Positions 26,793-36,352 of a DNA stretch of 64,000 nt are shown here, piece by piece. Location of the stretch: positions 62,001 to 126,000 of the forward strand of contig CAXPZW010000012.1 in assembly GCA_964221845.1 (NCBI GenBank). The letters are read 5' to 3'. Both the position numbers and the translations under genes were made by a program. A model generated the notes under the pieces. The model saw only the letters and a list, made by a program, of their open reading frames with translations, did no database searches and was not told the origin of the DNA. The stretch's first letter is position 1. Each line of letters begins with the position of its first letter. The DNA comes from CAXPZW01 sp964221845. GTDB taxonomy: Bacteria > Bacteroidota > Bacteroidia > Flavobacteriales_D > Sanyastnellaceae.

Positions 26793-28186
26793 TTCGAGGA
26801 TCCGGTCATGTTGGCCGGCACCACCCACTGGTCGTACTCTTCGCTGGTCAGGTAACCGAGGGCAAGAGCTGCGGCCTTGAGCGTGGTGTTTTCGCGGTGT
26901 GCCTTGTTGGCGATTTCGGCGGCCTTGTAGTAGCCGATCTTGGTGTTGAGTGCGGTCACCAGCATCAGCGAGTTGTTCACCAAATCGTCGATGCGCTCGG
27001 TGTTGGGTTGGATGCCGCGTACGCAGTGCTCCTCAAAGCTCACACACGCATCGCCAATCAAACGGGCCGACTCCAAAATGTTGCGGGCCATCATGGGCTT
27101 GAATACGTTCAGCTCGTAGTGGCCTTGGGTGCCACCGATGGTTACCGCCACGTCGTTGCCCATCACCTGGGCACACACCATGGTCAAGGCCTCGCATTGG
27201 GTGGGGTTCACCTTGCCGGGCATGATGGAAGAGCCGGGCTCGTTGGCTGGAATGGTCAACTCACCAATCCCCGAGCGCGGGCCCGAGGCCATCAGGCGAA
27301 TGTCGTTGGCAATCTTGTTGAGTGAAACCGCAAGCTGCTTCAGCGCACCGTGGGTTTCCACAATGGCGTCGTGCGCGGCCAGCGCCTCAAATTTGTTTTC
27401 CGCAGTCACAAACGGCAGGCCGGTGAACTTGGCGATGTACTCCGCCACTTTGGGCGAGTAACCTTCGGGGGTGTTGATGCCGGTACCTACCGCGGTGCCG
27501 CCCAGCGCCAATTCCGAGAGGTGGGCCAGGGTGTTGTTCAACGCCTTGAGGCCGTGGTCGAGTTGTGACACGTAGCCTGAGAATTCTTGTCCGAGGGTGA
27601 GCGGGGTGGCATCCATCAAGTGGGTGCGTCCGATCTTCACCACGTTGGCCATCGCTTTGGCCCGCTCATCCAGGCTGTCGCGCAGTTGCTTCACGCCGGG
27701 AATGGTGGTTTCCACGATCATCTTGTAGGCCGCAATGTGCATGGCGGTGGGAAAGGTGTCGTTGGAAGACTGGCTCTTGTTCACGTCGTCGTTGGGGGCG
27801 AGGGGCTTGTCGCCTTCACCCAGCTTACCACCGTTGAGCACGTGTGCGCGCATGGCCACCACTTCGTTGACGTTCATGTTGCTCTGGGTGCCCGACCCGG
27901 TTTGCCACACTACCAGCGGAAACTGGTCGTCCAGTTTGCCTTCCAGGATTTCGTCACACACCTGACCGATGAGGTCGCGTTTGGAGGCTTCCAGCACACC
28001 CAGGTCACAGTTGGTGTATGCGGCCGCTTTTTTCAGGTACGCAAAAGCCCGAACGATTTCCATGGGCATGGTAGCGCTCGGGCCAATGCGAAAGTTGTTG
28101 CGGGAGCGCTCGGTTTGCGCAGCCCAGTATTTGTCGGCGGGGACCTTTACTTCCCCAATGGTGTCTTTTTCAATGCGGTATTCCAT
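26789..28186 (-). CDS. fumC: Class II fumarate hydratase
   Basis: Interconverts fumarate and malate in the citric acid cycle. The 465-residue protein shows the family motifs SSNDTFPTAMHIAA, GRTHLMDATPLTLGQEF and the signature GSSIMPGKVNPTQCEA, with normal length. It is first in a two-gene operon with the metallo-hydrolase. A TACTTTTG promoter box precedes it. Confidence 0.97.
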   Translation of the reverse strand: MEYRIEKDTIGEVKVPADKYWAAQTERSRNNFRIGPSATMPMEIVRAFAYLKKAAAYTNCDLGVLEASKRDLIGQVCDEILEGKLDDQFPLVVWQTGSGTQSNMNVNEVVAMRAHVLNGGKLGEGDKPLAPNDDVNKSQSSNDTFPTAMHIAAYKMIVETTIPGVKQLRDSLDERAKAMANVVKIGRTHLMDATPLTLGQEFSGYVSQLDHGLKALNNTLAHLSELALGGTAVGTGINTPEGYSPKVAEYIAKFTGLPFVTAENKFEALAAHDAIVETHGALKQLAVSLNKIANDIRLMASGPRSGIGELTIPANEPGSSIMPGKVNPTQCEALTMVCAQVMGNDVAVTIGGTQGHYELNVFKPMMARNILESARLIGDACVSFEEHCVRGIQPNTERIDDLVNNSLMLVTALNTKIGYYKAAEIANKAHRENTTLKAAALALGYLTSEEYDQWVVPANMTGSSK

Positions 28187-28206
28187 GGCAGGTATGTTGG
28201 ACGCCG

Positions 28207-28214
28207 CAAAAGTA
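28207..28214 (-). promoter_or_regulatory. Putative -7 box for fumC
   Basis: The minus strand reads TACTTTTG, matching TAnnTTTG, 20 bases before the fumC ATG and just after the stop of the upstream OmpA-like gene. Confidence 0.5.
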
Positions 28215-28237
28215 CAACCCGGCGGCCCACCTGCAGG

Positions 28238-28618
28238 CTATCGCTTGACAACAAAATGGAATTCAGCGCGGCGGTTCAATTGGTTTTGATCGATGCCAGC
28301 AACACGCTGCGCCTCTGAGAGCGCGATTTGGTTTTTCTCCCCGTGCCAATCCACCATGAGTCGGCGTCCGTCTACCCCGTGCAGGGCCCTGTAACGTTGG
28401 ACAGACAATGCGCGGCGTTCGCTCAGCTTCCAGTTGTAGGCCGAGGATCCTCGCGGATCGGTAAAGGCGTGGATCTCCAAGTACCAATCGGGGTTGGCTT
28501 TGAGGACTTCTACCGCTTCGGTCACCTGGGTGGCCGGGGCGGAAGGAGTGGCTGGGTGCAAGGGGTACCCAACCGCGCGCATTCCAAACGCGTTGGTTGT
28601 GTTGTTGGCTGTTGCCAT
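28238..28618 (-). CDS. Small OmpA-like (peptidoglycan-binding) domain protein, start uncertain
   Basis: The C-terminal 100 residues match the OmpA C-terminal fold: IHAFTDPRGSSAYNWKLSERRALSVQRYRALHG and a final NRRAEFHF, with the Asp and Arg that bind diaminopimelate. Unusually there is no signal peptide in either possible form: the ATG at 28618 gives 126 residues, while an open frame to a GTG at 28807 adds 63 residues of unlike composition. It may therefore be a remnant of a larger outer-membrane protein or a cytoplasmic oddity. It lies upstream of fumC on the same strand. Confidence 0.55.
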   Translation of the reverse strand: MATANNTTNAFGMRAVGYPLHPATPSAPATQVTEAVEVLKANPDWYLEIHAFTDPRGSSAYNWKLSERRALSVQRYRALHGVDGRRLMVDWHGEKNQIALSEAQRVAGIDQNQLNRRAEFHFVVKR

Positions 28619-28983
28619 CTTTTGGTCTTTGTGTACAGCCGGGGTGTAAGTTCTCCGTGGTTCAATTGCCTTCTCTCCGTTTCCTTGCTGGTGTGTTTTG
28701 AACACGCGGGGGTGGCTGTACAGCTTGCTTATACCGCAGGAGTCGCGCTGGGGTAATGTTTCGAGGGTGGTTTTTGAGATTCGCCTACGATATGAGGCGT
28801 AATACACTGATAGTCAGCTAGTAAAAAACCTACAAGCGTATAGTAAAAGTCCGTCATCCGGCGTCTGAAACCGAAATTTTGTGGAAAAACGGGCGGCGAT
28901 GTCATTCACAAAACGGCGCGTTTTTGCGTTGGGCAGGAGCCACTGCAAAGCCGTAAATTCGCGCATCCAATCGTGCGGCCCCC
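28619..28983. other. 365-bp divergent gap before ileS
   Basis: This AT-richer stretch lies between the OmpA-like gene and ileS. It contains a hairpin CAAAACG-GCG-CGTTTTTG near 28909-28926 and a near-consensus TAAATTCG about 23 bases before ileS. The open frame continuing from the OmpA-like gene crosses part of it but shows no recognisable domain. I see no other gene. Confidence 0.4.
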
Positions 28984-31900
28984 ATGCTGAATAAATACAA
29001 CGAATACGACCACCTCAACCTTCCCCGCGTCGCGGAAGAACAGCTCCTGTTGTGGGAAGGTGAGCAGACCTTCGAGCACAGCGTTCAAAACCGCCCTGAA
29101 GACAAGCCCTTCGTGTTTTTCGAAGGTCCCCCCAGCGCCAACGGCAAGCCCGGCATTCACCACGTGATGGGCCGCACCATCAAGGACATTGTGTGTCGTT
29201 ACAAAACCCTGCAGGGCTATCGCGTACTGCGCAAAGCCGGCTGGGACACCCACGGCCTGCCCGTAGAGCTTGGGGTAGAAAAGGAACTCGGCATCACCAA
29301 AGAGGACATCGGCAAAACCATTTCGATTGACGAGTACAACCAGGCCTGCAAAAAGGCCGTCATGCGCTACACCGACCTCTGGAACGAGCTCACCCGCAAA
29401 ATGGGCTACTGGGTAGACATGGAAGATCCGTACGTCACCTACCAATCCAAGTACATGGAGACCGTATGGTGGTTGCTGCGCCAAGCATACGACAAAGGCC
29501 TGCTGTACAAAGGCTTCACCATCCAGCCCTATTCGCCCAAGGCCGGTACCGGTCTGAGCACCCACGAGCTCAACCAGCCCGGTGCCTACCGCGACGTGAA
29601 GGACACCACCGTGGTGGCCCAATTCGCCGTCAAGGATTGCTGCGTGCCCAAGGTGGCCATCTACTTGGATGAAGGCAAAGAGCTGGCCGGCCCGCTCTAC
29701 TTCCTGGCTTGGACCACCACCCCTTGGACCCTGCCGTCCAACACCGCGCTGGCCGTGGGTCCAGACATCGACTACGTCATCGTCAACTCCATCAACAAAT
29801 ACTCCGAGACTGCCACTTCAGTGGTACTCGCGGAGGCCTTGGTGGGCAAGCATTTCCCGGTCAAAAAGGGAGAGGAATTTGAAATCGTCGGCCGCATGAA
29901 AGGCCGTGATCTGGTGGACCGCAAGTACCACCAACTGCTGGACTACGCCCAGCCCATGGAAGACGCCGACAAAGCCTTCCGCGTCATCCCTGGCGACTAC
30001 GTTACCACCGAGGACGGTACCGGTATGGTCCACATCGCCCCCACCTTCGGTGCGGACGATATGAAGGTGGCCAAGGATGCCGGCGTACCCCCCATGCTGG
30101 TGGCCGATGCTAACGGCAACCCTGTACCCCTTGTAGACTTGCAAGGCCGCTTTGTCCAAGACATGGGCCCGCTGGCGGGCAAGTACGTCAAGAACGAATA
30201 CTACGACGACGGCCAAGCCCCCGACAAGAGCGTGGACGTGGAAATCGCCATCCGCCTCAAGGAGGAGGGTAAAGCCTTCAACGTCGAAAAATACGAGCAC
30301 AACTACCCCCACTGCTGGCGTACCGACAAGCCCGTGCTGTACTACCCGCTGGACTCGTGGTTTGTCAAAGTGCCTGAGTTCCGCGACCGTATGAGCGCGC
30401 TGAACGACACCATCCGCTGGAAACCTGCCAGCACCGGTACTGGCCGTTTTGGCAACTGGCTCGCCAACGCCAACGACTGGAACCTCTCGCGTTCGCGCTT
30501 TTGGGGCATTCCCATCCCCATCTGGCGCACCGAAGACGGTGCCGAGGCCATCTGCATCGGCTCGGTGGAAGAGCTCATGGCCGAAATCGAGCGCAGCATC
30601 GAAGCCGGTCACATGACCAGCAACCCTTATAAAGGATTCGAGCCCGGCAATATGGACCAGGCCAACTACGACAAGGTCGACCTCCACAAAAATGTGGTGG
30701 ACGCCATCGTGCTCACCTCCCGTTCAGGCAAGCCCATGATCCGCGAAGCAGATCTGATCGACGTCTGGTTCGACTCGGGTTCAATGCCGTATGCGCAGTG
30801 GCACTACCCGTTTGAGAACAAGGAAAAAATCGACGAGGGCAAGGCCTTCCCCGCGGACTTCATCGCCGAAGGGGTGGACCAAACCCGTGGGTGGTTCTAC
30901 ACCTTGCACGCCATTGCCACCATGTGTTTTGATTCGGTGGCCTACAAGAGCGTGATCTCCAACGGATTGGTGCTCGACAAAAACGGACAGAAAATGTCCA
31001 AGCGCCTCGGCAATGCCGTGGACCCATTCCAGACGCTGGACAAGTACGGCCCGGATGCCACGCGTTGGTACATGATCACCAACGCCCAGCCTTGGGACAA
31101 CCTCAAGTTTGACCTCGAAGGCATTGAAGAAGTGCGCCGCAAGTTCTTTGGCACCCTCTATAATACCTACGCCTTCTTCGCGCTCTACGCCAACCTGGAC
31201 AACTTCCACTACGAGGAAGCCGACATCCCCCAAGCCGAGCGCCCAGAAATCGACCGTTGGATCCTCTCCAAGCTCAACACCTTGGTAGGTGAAGTCACCG
31301 AAGCGTTTGAAGCCTACGAGCCCACCCGCGCTGGCCGTGCCATCCAAGAGTTTGTCACCGACCAACTCAGCAACTGGTATGTGCGCCTTTGCCGCCGCCG
31401 TTTCTGGAAAGGTGCCTACGGTCCAGACAAAATCAGCGCGTACCAAACCCTGTACACCTGTTTGGAAACCGTGGCGCGACTGGCCTCGCCCATCGCCCCG
31501 TTCTACACCGACCGCATCTACCGCGACCTCACCGTCATCAGCCGCACCCACACGTATGAGAGCGTGCACTTGAGCGACTTTCCCAAGGTGCGCCAAGACT
31601 GGATCGACACCGATTTGGAAGCCCGCATGGACATTGCCCAGCGCGTGACTTCTATGGTGCTGAGCTTGCGTAAGAAGGAGAAGCAACGCGTGCGTCAACC
31701 GCTGCAAAAAGTGATGATCCCAGTGCTCGACGCCACCTTCGAGCAGCGTCTCCACAAGGTGGAAGACCTGATCCTCTCGGAGGTGAACGTGCGCGAGATG
31801 GAATACCTCAAGGACACCACTGGCGTGCTGGTCAAGCGCATCAAGCCTGACTTCAAGGCCCTCGGCCCTAAGTATGGCAAGCAAATGAAGGCTATCGCTT

Positions 31901-32358
31901 CAGCGGTCAACCAGTTTGACCAAGATCAAATTGGCGCCCTGGAGAAGGCCGGCAGCCTGCAGCTGGACCTCGACGGTGGCGCAGTAGAAATCACCTTGGA
32001 CGACGTCCACATCTCCACCGATGACATCCCCGGATGGTCGGTGGTGACCGACCGCGGCATCACTGTAGCCTTGGACGTGACCCTCACCGAGGAACTGCGT
32101 GCCGAGGGCATCGCCCGCGAGTTTGTCAACCGCATCCAAAACATGCGCAAAGACAGCGGGTTTGACGTCACCGATCGCATCCACGTGCGCATCGGAAATC
32201 ACCCCGAAATCGCCCCTGCCGTCCATGCCAATTTGGACTATATTTGTTCGGAGACACTGGCCGATCGGCTGGAAGTGGTGGATACGCTCGAAGCGGGTCA
32301 AACCGTTGAATTGAGCGAAGAAGTCCACACCCGAATCGCCATAGAAAAACTATCCTAA
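28984..32358 (+). CDS. ileS: Isoleucyl-tRNA synthetase (eukaryote-like type 2)
   Basis: Charges tRNA-Ile. The 1124-residue class I enzyme has the first catalytic motif as HHVMG (residues 59-63) in the sequence PPSANGKPGIHHVMGRTIKD and the second as KMSKR (670-674). The wording GWDTHGLPVELGVEKELGI and length fit the type-2 form, which is naturally insensitive to mupirocin in other bacteria. An editing domain (around WTTTPWTLPSNTALAV) and an anticodon-binding domain are present; a C-terminal zinc finger is absent. First of a run with the DksA-like gene and lspA. Confidence 0.97.
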   Translation: MLNKYNEYDHLNLPRVAEEQLLLWEGEQTFEHSVQNRPEDKPFVFFEGPPSANGKPGIHHVMGRTIKDIVCRYKTLQGYRVLRKAGWDTHGLPVELGVEKELGITKEDIGKTISIDEYNQACKKAVMRYTDLWNELTRKMGYWVDMEDPYVTYQSKYMETVWWLLRQAYDKGLLYKGFTIQPYSPKAGTGLSTHELNQPGAYRDVKDTTVVAQFAVKDCCVPKVAIYLDEGKELAGPLYFLAWTTTPWTLPSNTALAVGPDIDYVIVNSINKYSETATSVVLAEALVGKHFPVKKGEEFEIVGRMKGRDLVDRKYHQLLDYAQPMEDADKAFRVIPGDYVTTEDGTGMVHIAPTFGADDMKVAKDAGVPPMLVADANGNPVPLVDLQGRFVQDMGPLAGKYVKNEYYDDGQAPDKSVDVEIAIRLKEEGKAFNVEKYEHNYPHCWRTDKPVLYYPLDSWFVKVPEFRDRMSALNDTIRWKPASTGTGRFGNWLANANDWNLSRSRFWGIPIPIWRTEDGAEAICIGSVEELMAEIERSIEAGHMTSNPYKGFEPGNMDQANYDKVDLHKNVVDAIVLTSRSGKPMIREADLIDVWFDSGSMPYAQWHYPFENKEKIDEGKAFPADFIAEGVDQTRGWFYTLHAIATMCFDSVAYKSVISNGLVLDKNGQKMSKRLGNAVDPFQTLDKYGPDATRWYMITNAQPWDNLKFDLEGIEEVRRKFFGTLYNTYAFFALYANLDNFHYEEADIPQAERPEIDRWILSKLNTLVGEVTEAFEAYEPTRAGRAIQEFVTDQLSNWYVRLCRRRFWKGAYGPDKISAYQTLYTCLETVARLASPIAPFYTDRIYRDLTVISRTHTYESVHLSDFPKVRQDWIDTDLEARMDIAQRVTSMVLSLRKKEKQRVRQPLQKVMIPVLDATFEQRLHKVEDLILSEVNVREMEYLKDTTGVLVKRIKPDFKALGPKYGKQMKAIASAVNQFDQDQIGALEKAGSLQLDLDGGAVEITLDDVHISTDDIPGWSVVTDRGITVALDVTLTEELRAEGIAREFVNRIQNMRKDSGFDVTDRIHVRIGNHPEIAPAVHANLDYICSETLADRLEVVDTLEAGQTVELSEEVHTRIAIEKLS

Positions 32359-32372
32359 GACCCCTTTATCCC

Positions 32373-32744
32373 ATGGCTCAAGTACGCTACTCAGACTCCG
32401 ATCTGAAAGAGTTCGAAGCGCTCATCATGGAGAAGCTGGCCAAGGCCAAGTCTGACCTCGACGCCCTGACCAAGTCCTTGTCTCACGCGGACGACAACTC
32501 CACCGACGATACCGCTTCTTCCTTCAAGATGATGGAAGACGGCTCACAAACCCTCAGCCGCGAGGAAACCGCCCAGCTGGCCTCGCGACAGGAGAAGTTC
32601 ATCATCAGTTTGGAGAACGCCCTGATCCGCATCAAGAACAAGACCTACGGCATTTGTCGCGTGACCAACAAGCTCATCAAAAAAGAGCGTCTCATGTTGG
32701 TGCCGCACGCTACCCTGAGCATCGAGGCCAAGAACCGTCAATAA
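32373..32744 (+). CDS. DksA/TraR C4-type family protein, zinc site degenerate
   Basis: A 123-residue protein with a coiled-coil first half (DLKEFEALIMEKLAKAKSDL) and the C-terminal zinc-finger fold YGICRVTNKLIKKERLMLVPHATLSIEAK. Only one cysteine remains of the four-Cys site of DksA, as is common in Bacteroidota homologues. It probably contacts RNA polymerase through its secondary channel. It lies 14 bases after ileS and just before lspA, a common arrangement in the phylum. Confidence 0.88.
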   Translation: MAQVRYSDSDLKEFEALIMEKLAKAKSDLDALTKSLSHADDNSTDDTASSFKMMEDGSQTLSREETAQLASRQEKFIISLENALIRIKNKTYGICRVTNKLIKKERLMLVPHATLSIEAKNRQ

Positions 32745-32752
32745 CCGGGCTC

Positions 32753-33418
32753 TTGAGTTTCAACGCCAAGCGCCTGGTCTGGACAGGCATCATTCCTACC
32801 ATCCTGTTGGTCCTGCTGGCCGATCAGGCTTTGAAGATCTGGGTCAAACTCAGCTTTGAGCTGTACGGCGGGCTGGAGTTGATTCCGGGTGTGCTGGAAT
32901 TGGAGTTTGTGGAGAATCCCGGCATGGCCTTCGGGTGGATGATTCCCGGTACCGGTGGCAAGTTGGCGTTGTCCATTTTCCGGGTCGTGGCTGTGGTGGG
33001 CATTGCTTTCTACATCCGCAAGCTCCTGCAATCCAAAGCCCACAAAGGCCTGGTGATTTGCGTTTCGCTCATCATGGCCGGCGCCATGGGCAACATCATT
33101 GACAGTCTGGTCTACGGCTTGATTTTCGACACCGGCATGTTCTTCGACCCCGCCATGGGCGATTACGTGAACTACCTGGGCATTTCTAAAATGGACGGCT
33201 CGGGGTACGCACCCATGCTCATGGGCAACGTGGTGGACATGCTGCACATCGTGGTCACCCTGCCAGAAGGGTCTCCCATTGCGCCCGGGCAAAAGGTCTT
33301 CCCACCGGTTTTCAACATCGCCGATTCGGCCATCACCGTGGGGGTGATCCTCATCTTGCTGCGCCAGCGCGCGTTTTTCAAGAATACCACTGAAGGTCCG
33401 CTTCCTGCGGAGGCCTGA
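32753..33418 (+). CDS. lspA: Lipoprotein signal peptidase
   Basis: Inner-membrane aspartyl protease that cuts the signal peptide from lipid-modified prolipoproteins. The 221-residue protein has four membrane segments and the catalytic aspartates in GNIIDSLVYG and FNIADSAITVG. The long loop between them (MFFDPAMGDYVNYLGISKMD) is typical of Bacteroidota LspA. The best start is TTG at 32753, nine bases after the DksA-like stop. No ATG is available before the first membrane segment. Its TGA touches the stop codon of ispG on the other strand. Confidence 0.9.
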   Translation: MSFNAKRLVWTGIIPTILLVLLADQALKIWVKLSFELYGGLELIPGVLELEFVENPGMAFGWMIPGTGGKLALSIFRVVAVVGIAFYIRKLLQSKAHKGLVICVSLIMAGAMGNIIDSLVYGLIFDTGMFFDPAMGDYVNYLGISKMDGSGYAPMLMGNVVDMLHIVVTLPEGSPIAPGQKVFPPVFNIADSAITVGVILILLRQRAFFKNTTEGPLPAEA

Positions 33419-35338
33419 TTATACCGTTTCTGCTTCCCAAGGGGCGGTCACCCAATCGCCGTGCTCTCGGATCAGATCGATGAGGGCGTCCACCGCGTCA
33501 TCTTCCGGAACGTTGCGGCGCACCACTTCTTTTTCCTTGTAGAGGGTGATCTTTCCGGGTCCGGTGCCCACGTAGCCGTAATCCGCATCGGCCATCTCTC
33601 CGGGGCCATTTACAATGCAGCCCATGATGCCAATTTTGATGCCCTTCAGGTGGTCGGTCCGCTCACGGATGCGGGCAGTGGTTTCCTGCAGGTCAAACAA
33701 CGTACGGCCGCACGATGGGCAGCTGATGTACTCGGTGCGTGAAATGCGCATGCGTGTGGCTTGCAGCACCCCAAACAGGGTGTGGTTCACGCGTTGCAGG
33801 GGCACATTGGGTGCGGTGGCCATCAGACCATCACCCAATCCGTCCAGCAGCAAAGCACCAAAGTCGGTGGCGGCGTAGAGTTGGAAGTGGTCCTCGTCTT
33901 CGGTGTAGCGGTTCCAGAACACTACGGGCAATTTCAAGCCTGCACCCATGAGCTTGAACATGCCCGAGCGCAAGTCCGCCATGGTGTGCGGGTGATCTGA
34001 AGACAGGGCCAGCAATACGTTCGCGTCGCCTTGCAGGGCGTCTAGCAATTCCGCGGTCAGGTCAGCGGTGCTGGCATGCAGCACGTGCGGGGTGCCCGGG
34101 CGTTCAGCCATCCATTGCTTTGCAGTGAGTACGGGTAGCACACGCTCACGCGGTCCAGCTTGTTGCCAGGTGTCAAAGTCCTGCCACAGCTGCAGGGTAC
34201 CCGGAATGTCAAAGTCAGGCGAGTGCTGCCCAATGTAAAAGGCATCGCACGCCATGTCGTCGAGGTTCCACTTGTCGAGTGGCACCGAGTAACGGTAGCC
34301 GCCGGCGTAGAAGTGTGCGGGCTTCAGCGCATCTACGTCTGACACATCCAGTACCACGCGAGGCACATTTTTGCCGCCGCAATCCATCACGGCGTGGGTG
34401 TGGCGTCGCGTGTAGCTGTATGGGTCAATGGGTACTTCAACCGGGGCAATGGGCGCGGGGTCGCGGTGGGTGTAGCGCTCGGCCAGCATGCGGGCTACGG
34501 GGAGCTCAGCTTCCGGCTCTTCGGTCAGAGATACGCGGATGGTGTCGCCGATGCCGTCTTCCAGTAGGGCACCAATGCCTACTGCTGATTTGATGCGGCC
34601 GTCTTCACCGTCGCCGGCTTCAGTCACACCCAGGTGCAGGGGGTAGGCACGTCCGGTGGCGAGCATTTCCTTGCACAACAGGCGATAGGCTTGCACCATT
34701 ACCTGCGGGTTGGAGGCCTTCATGGAGATCACCAAATCGCGGTAATCGTGCTTCTCACAAATGCGCACAAACTCCAATGCACTTTCCACCATGCCCAGTG
34801 GTGTATCGCCGTAGCGGCTCATGATGCGGTCCGAGAGCGATCCGTGGTTGGTGCCAATGCGCATGGCCACGGCTCCAGCCTTGCACTTGAGCACAAGCGG
34901 GGTAAAGCGCTCTTCGATGCGGACCAGCTCAGCGGCGTAGCCTTCATCGGAATAATCGTGCTCCTCGAATTTCTTTTTGTCGGCGTAGTTGCCGGGGTTC
35001 ACGCGCACCTTCTCCACGATGCCCGCAGCCACTTCAGCTGCGTTGGGGGTGAAGTGGATGTCGGCCACCAGGGGGGCGATGTAGCCATCGGCGTGCAACG
35101 CTTCGCGGATGGCAGCCAAGTTCTCGGCGTCTTTTTTTGAAGGGGCGGTGATGCGCACCAGCTCACACCCGGCGTCGATCATGCGCTTGCTTTGGGCCAC
35201 GGTGCCGGCGGTGTCCATGGTGTCTGTGGTGGTCATGGACTGGATGCGGATGGGGTTGTCGCCGCCAAAGCCGACGAGACCAACCATCACTTCACGCGTG
35301 CGTAAGCGGCTGTAGCCAAAGAGGGTGTTGCAGTACAT
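33419..35338 (-). CDS. ispG: (E)-4-hydroxy-3-methylbut-2-enyl-diphosphate synthase with extra central domain
   Basis: Iron-sulfur enzyme of the non-mevalonate isoprenoid pathway. The 639-residue protein is far longer than the roughly 370 residues of E. coli IspG. The N-terminal TIM barrel starts RTREVMVGLVGFGGDNPIR; a central domain (about 270-520) is inserted; the C-terminal [4Fe-4S] domain has CPSCGRTLFD and GIMGCIVNGPGE. This three-domain form is usual in Bacteroidota, Chlamydiae and plants. It supplies precursors for UppS. Confidence 0.95.
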   Translation of the reverse strand: MYCNTLFGYSRLRTREVMVGLVGFGGDNPIRIQSMTTTDTMDTAGTVAQSKRMIDAGCELVRITAPSKKDAENLAAIREALHADGYIAPLVADIHFTPNAAEVAAGIVEKVRVNPGNYADKKKFEEHDYSDEGYAAELVRIEERFTPLVLKCKAGAVAMRIGTNHGSLSDRIMSRYGDTPLGMVESALEFVRICEKHDYRDLVISMKASNPQVMVQAYRLLCKEMLATGRAYPLHLGVTEAGDGEDGRIKSAVGIGALLEDGIGDTIRVSLTEEPEAELPVARMLAERYTHRDPAPIAPVEVPIDPYSYTRRHTHAVMDCGGKNVPRVVLDVSDVDALKPAHFYAGGYRYSVPLDKWNLDDMACDAFYIGQHSPDFDIPGTLQLWQDFDTWQQAGPRERVLPVLTAKQWMAERPGTPHVLHASTADLTAELLDALQGDANVLLALSSDHPHTMADLRSGMFKLMGAGLKLPVVFWNRYTEDEDHFQLYAATDFGALLLDGLGDGLMATAPNVPLQRVNHTLFGVLQATRMRISRTEYISCPSCGRTLFDLQETTARIRERTDHLKGIKIGIMGCIVNGPGEMADADYGYVGTGPGKITLYKEKEVVRRNVPEDDAVDALIDLIREHGDWVTAPWEAETV

Positions 35339-35401
35339 CTGTTCTTGATCGTCTTCCTGAACAAAGAAACTGCTTTTCGGCGCGAATGTTCCGGGTGGGA
35401 A

Positions 35402-36244
35402 TCAATGTTCGGCCACCACCAGGATTTCGATGCGGCGGTTGGCGTCTTCCTCGGCGGCGTTGCGGGGGTTGGGAAAGCGCTTATCACGTCCACCGCGCCC
35501 GTCCACCTCCAGGCGTTCGGGGTCGATGCCGGCCGCCACCAAGTAGCGCTTGATGGTTTCGGCGCGTGCTAGCGAGAGGTGGGTGGCGTTTTCGTAGGCC
35601 ACCTTTTCGGGGTTGGTCTTGGCTGCTTTTTTCAGGTAGCGCCCGCCCATGTTGCCGTTTACGTGGCCCTCGATGCGGATGATCAGGTCCTCGCGCAGGC
35701 GCAACAAGTCAACCAGGGCCACCAAATCTTCGCTGTCTTCGGGGTTTTCCATCACTGCGCTGTTGCCGTGGAAGCGCAAATCTCCCAGGATGAAGCGGGT
35801 ACCCATGGCCACGTTTTCCGGCACGCCGGTTTCTTGAAATTCTTCGGGGAAGAGAATGCGTTCGGGGTCCTTGCCTTTGACGTTTTGTTCTTTTTCCAGG
35901 ATGTACACCTTCAACCGGACACCGGTTTGCGGTACGATGGCCGCCGCTGTTGCGGTGCGCAATTCCACGCAGGTGGGGTCGTTCACACGTGACAGGACAA
36001 AGGTTTGCACAGCCTTCGCGGCTGCAGTGGCTTGGGGATGACCCGGAAGGTCTTCGATGTCGATCTTTTCGATTTGATCGCGCCCGTCTCGCAGGGCGAG
36101 CAGCTCTTCGATTTGGGCACGGTGGGCGGCGCCCAGTACCTGGCTTTCGGCGGCAATGGGAATCAGGGCCGTGCGCACTTCAGTGGCGGCCGTGTGAAGG
36201 GAGAGAATGGCGGCGGTGATTGCCAGCAAGAGCAAGCGCAGCAC
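35402..36244 (-). CDS. OmpA family outer-membrane protein
   Basis: A 280-residue protein with a signal-like start (VLRLLLLAITAAILSLHTAA), a region without clear homology, and a C-terminal OmpA domain: FHGNSAVMENPEDSEDLVALVDLLRL, IRIEGHVNG, LSLARAETIKRYLVAAGIDPERL and a final ANRRIEILVV. It should bind peptidoglycan. The start is taken as GTG at 36244, which positions the signal peptide correctly; the frame continues upstream without relevant sequence. Divergent from the VWA gene. Confidence 0.8.
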   Translation of the reverse strand: MLRLLLLAITAAILSLHTAATEVRTALIPIAAESQVLGAAHRAQIEELLALRDGRDQIEKIDIEDLPGHPQATAAAKAVQTFVLSRVNDPTCVELRTATAAAIVPQTGVRLKVYILEKEQNVKGKDPERILFPEEFQETGVPENVAMGTRFILGDLRFHGNSAVMENPEDSEDLVALVDLLRLREDLIIRIEGHVNGNMGGRYLKKAAKTNPEKVAYENATHLSLARAETIKRYLVAAGIDPERLEVDGRGGRDKRFPNPRNAAEEDANRRIEILVVAEH

Positions 36245-36266
36245 AGCAGTGTAATTTTGGTTAAAG

Positions 36267-36287
36267 GCCCTGTAAGATACGCAGGGC
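36267..36287. other. Inverted repeat in the OmpA/VWA divergent gap
   Basis: GCCCTG-TAAGATACG-CAGGGC gives a 6-bp inverted repeat, followed by a second one, CGTGG-CCTGTT-CCACG (36305-36320). Both lie between two divergent starts and could be operators. Confidence 0.35.
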
Positions 36288-36352
36288 TGACGAACTTCGC
36301 ACCACGTGGCCTGTTCCACGTTTACCCTACCTTCCGGTACCCACCTGACTTT

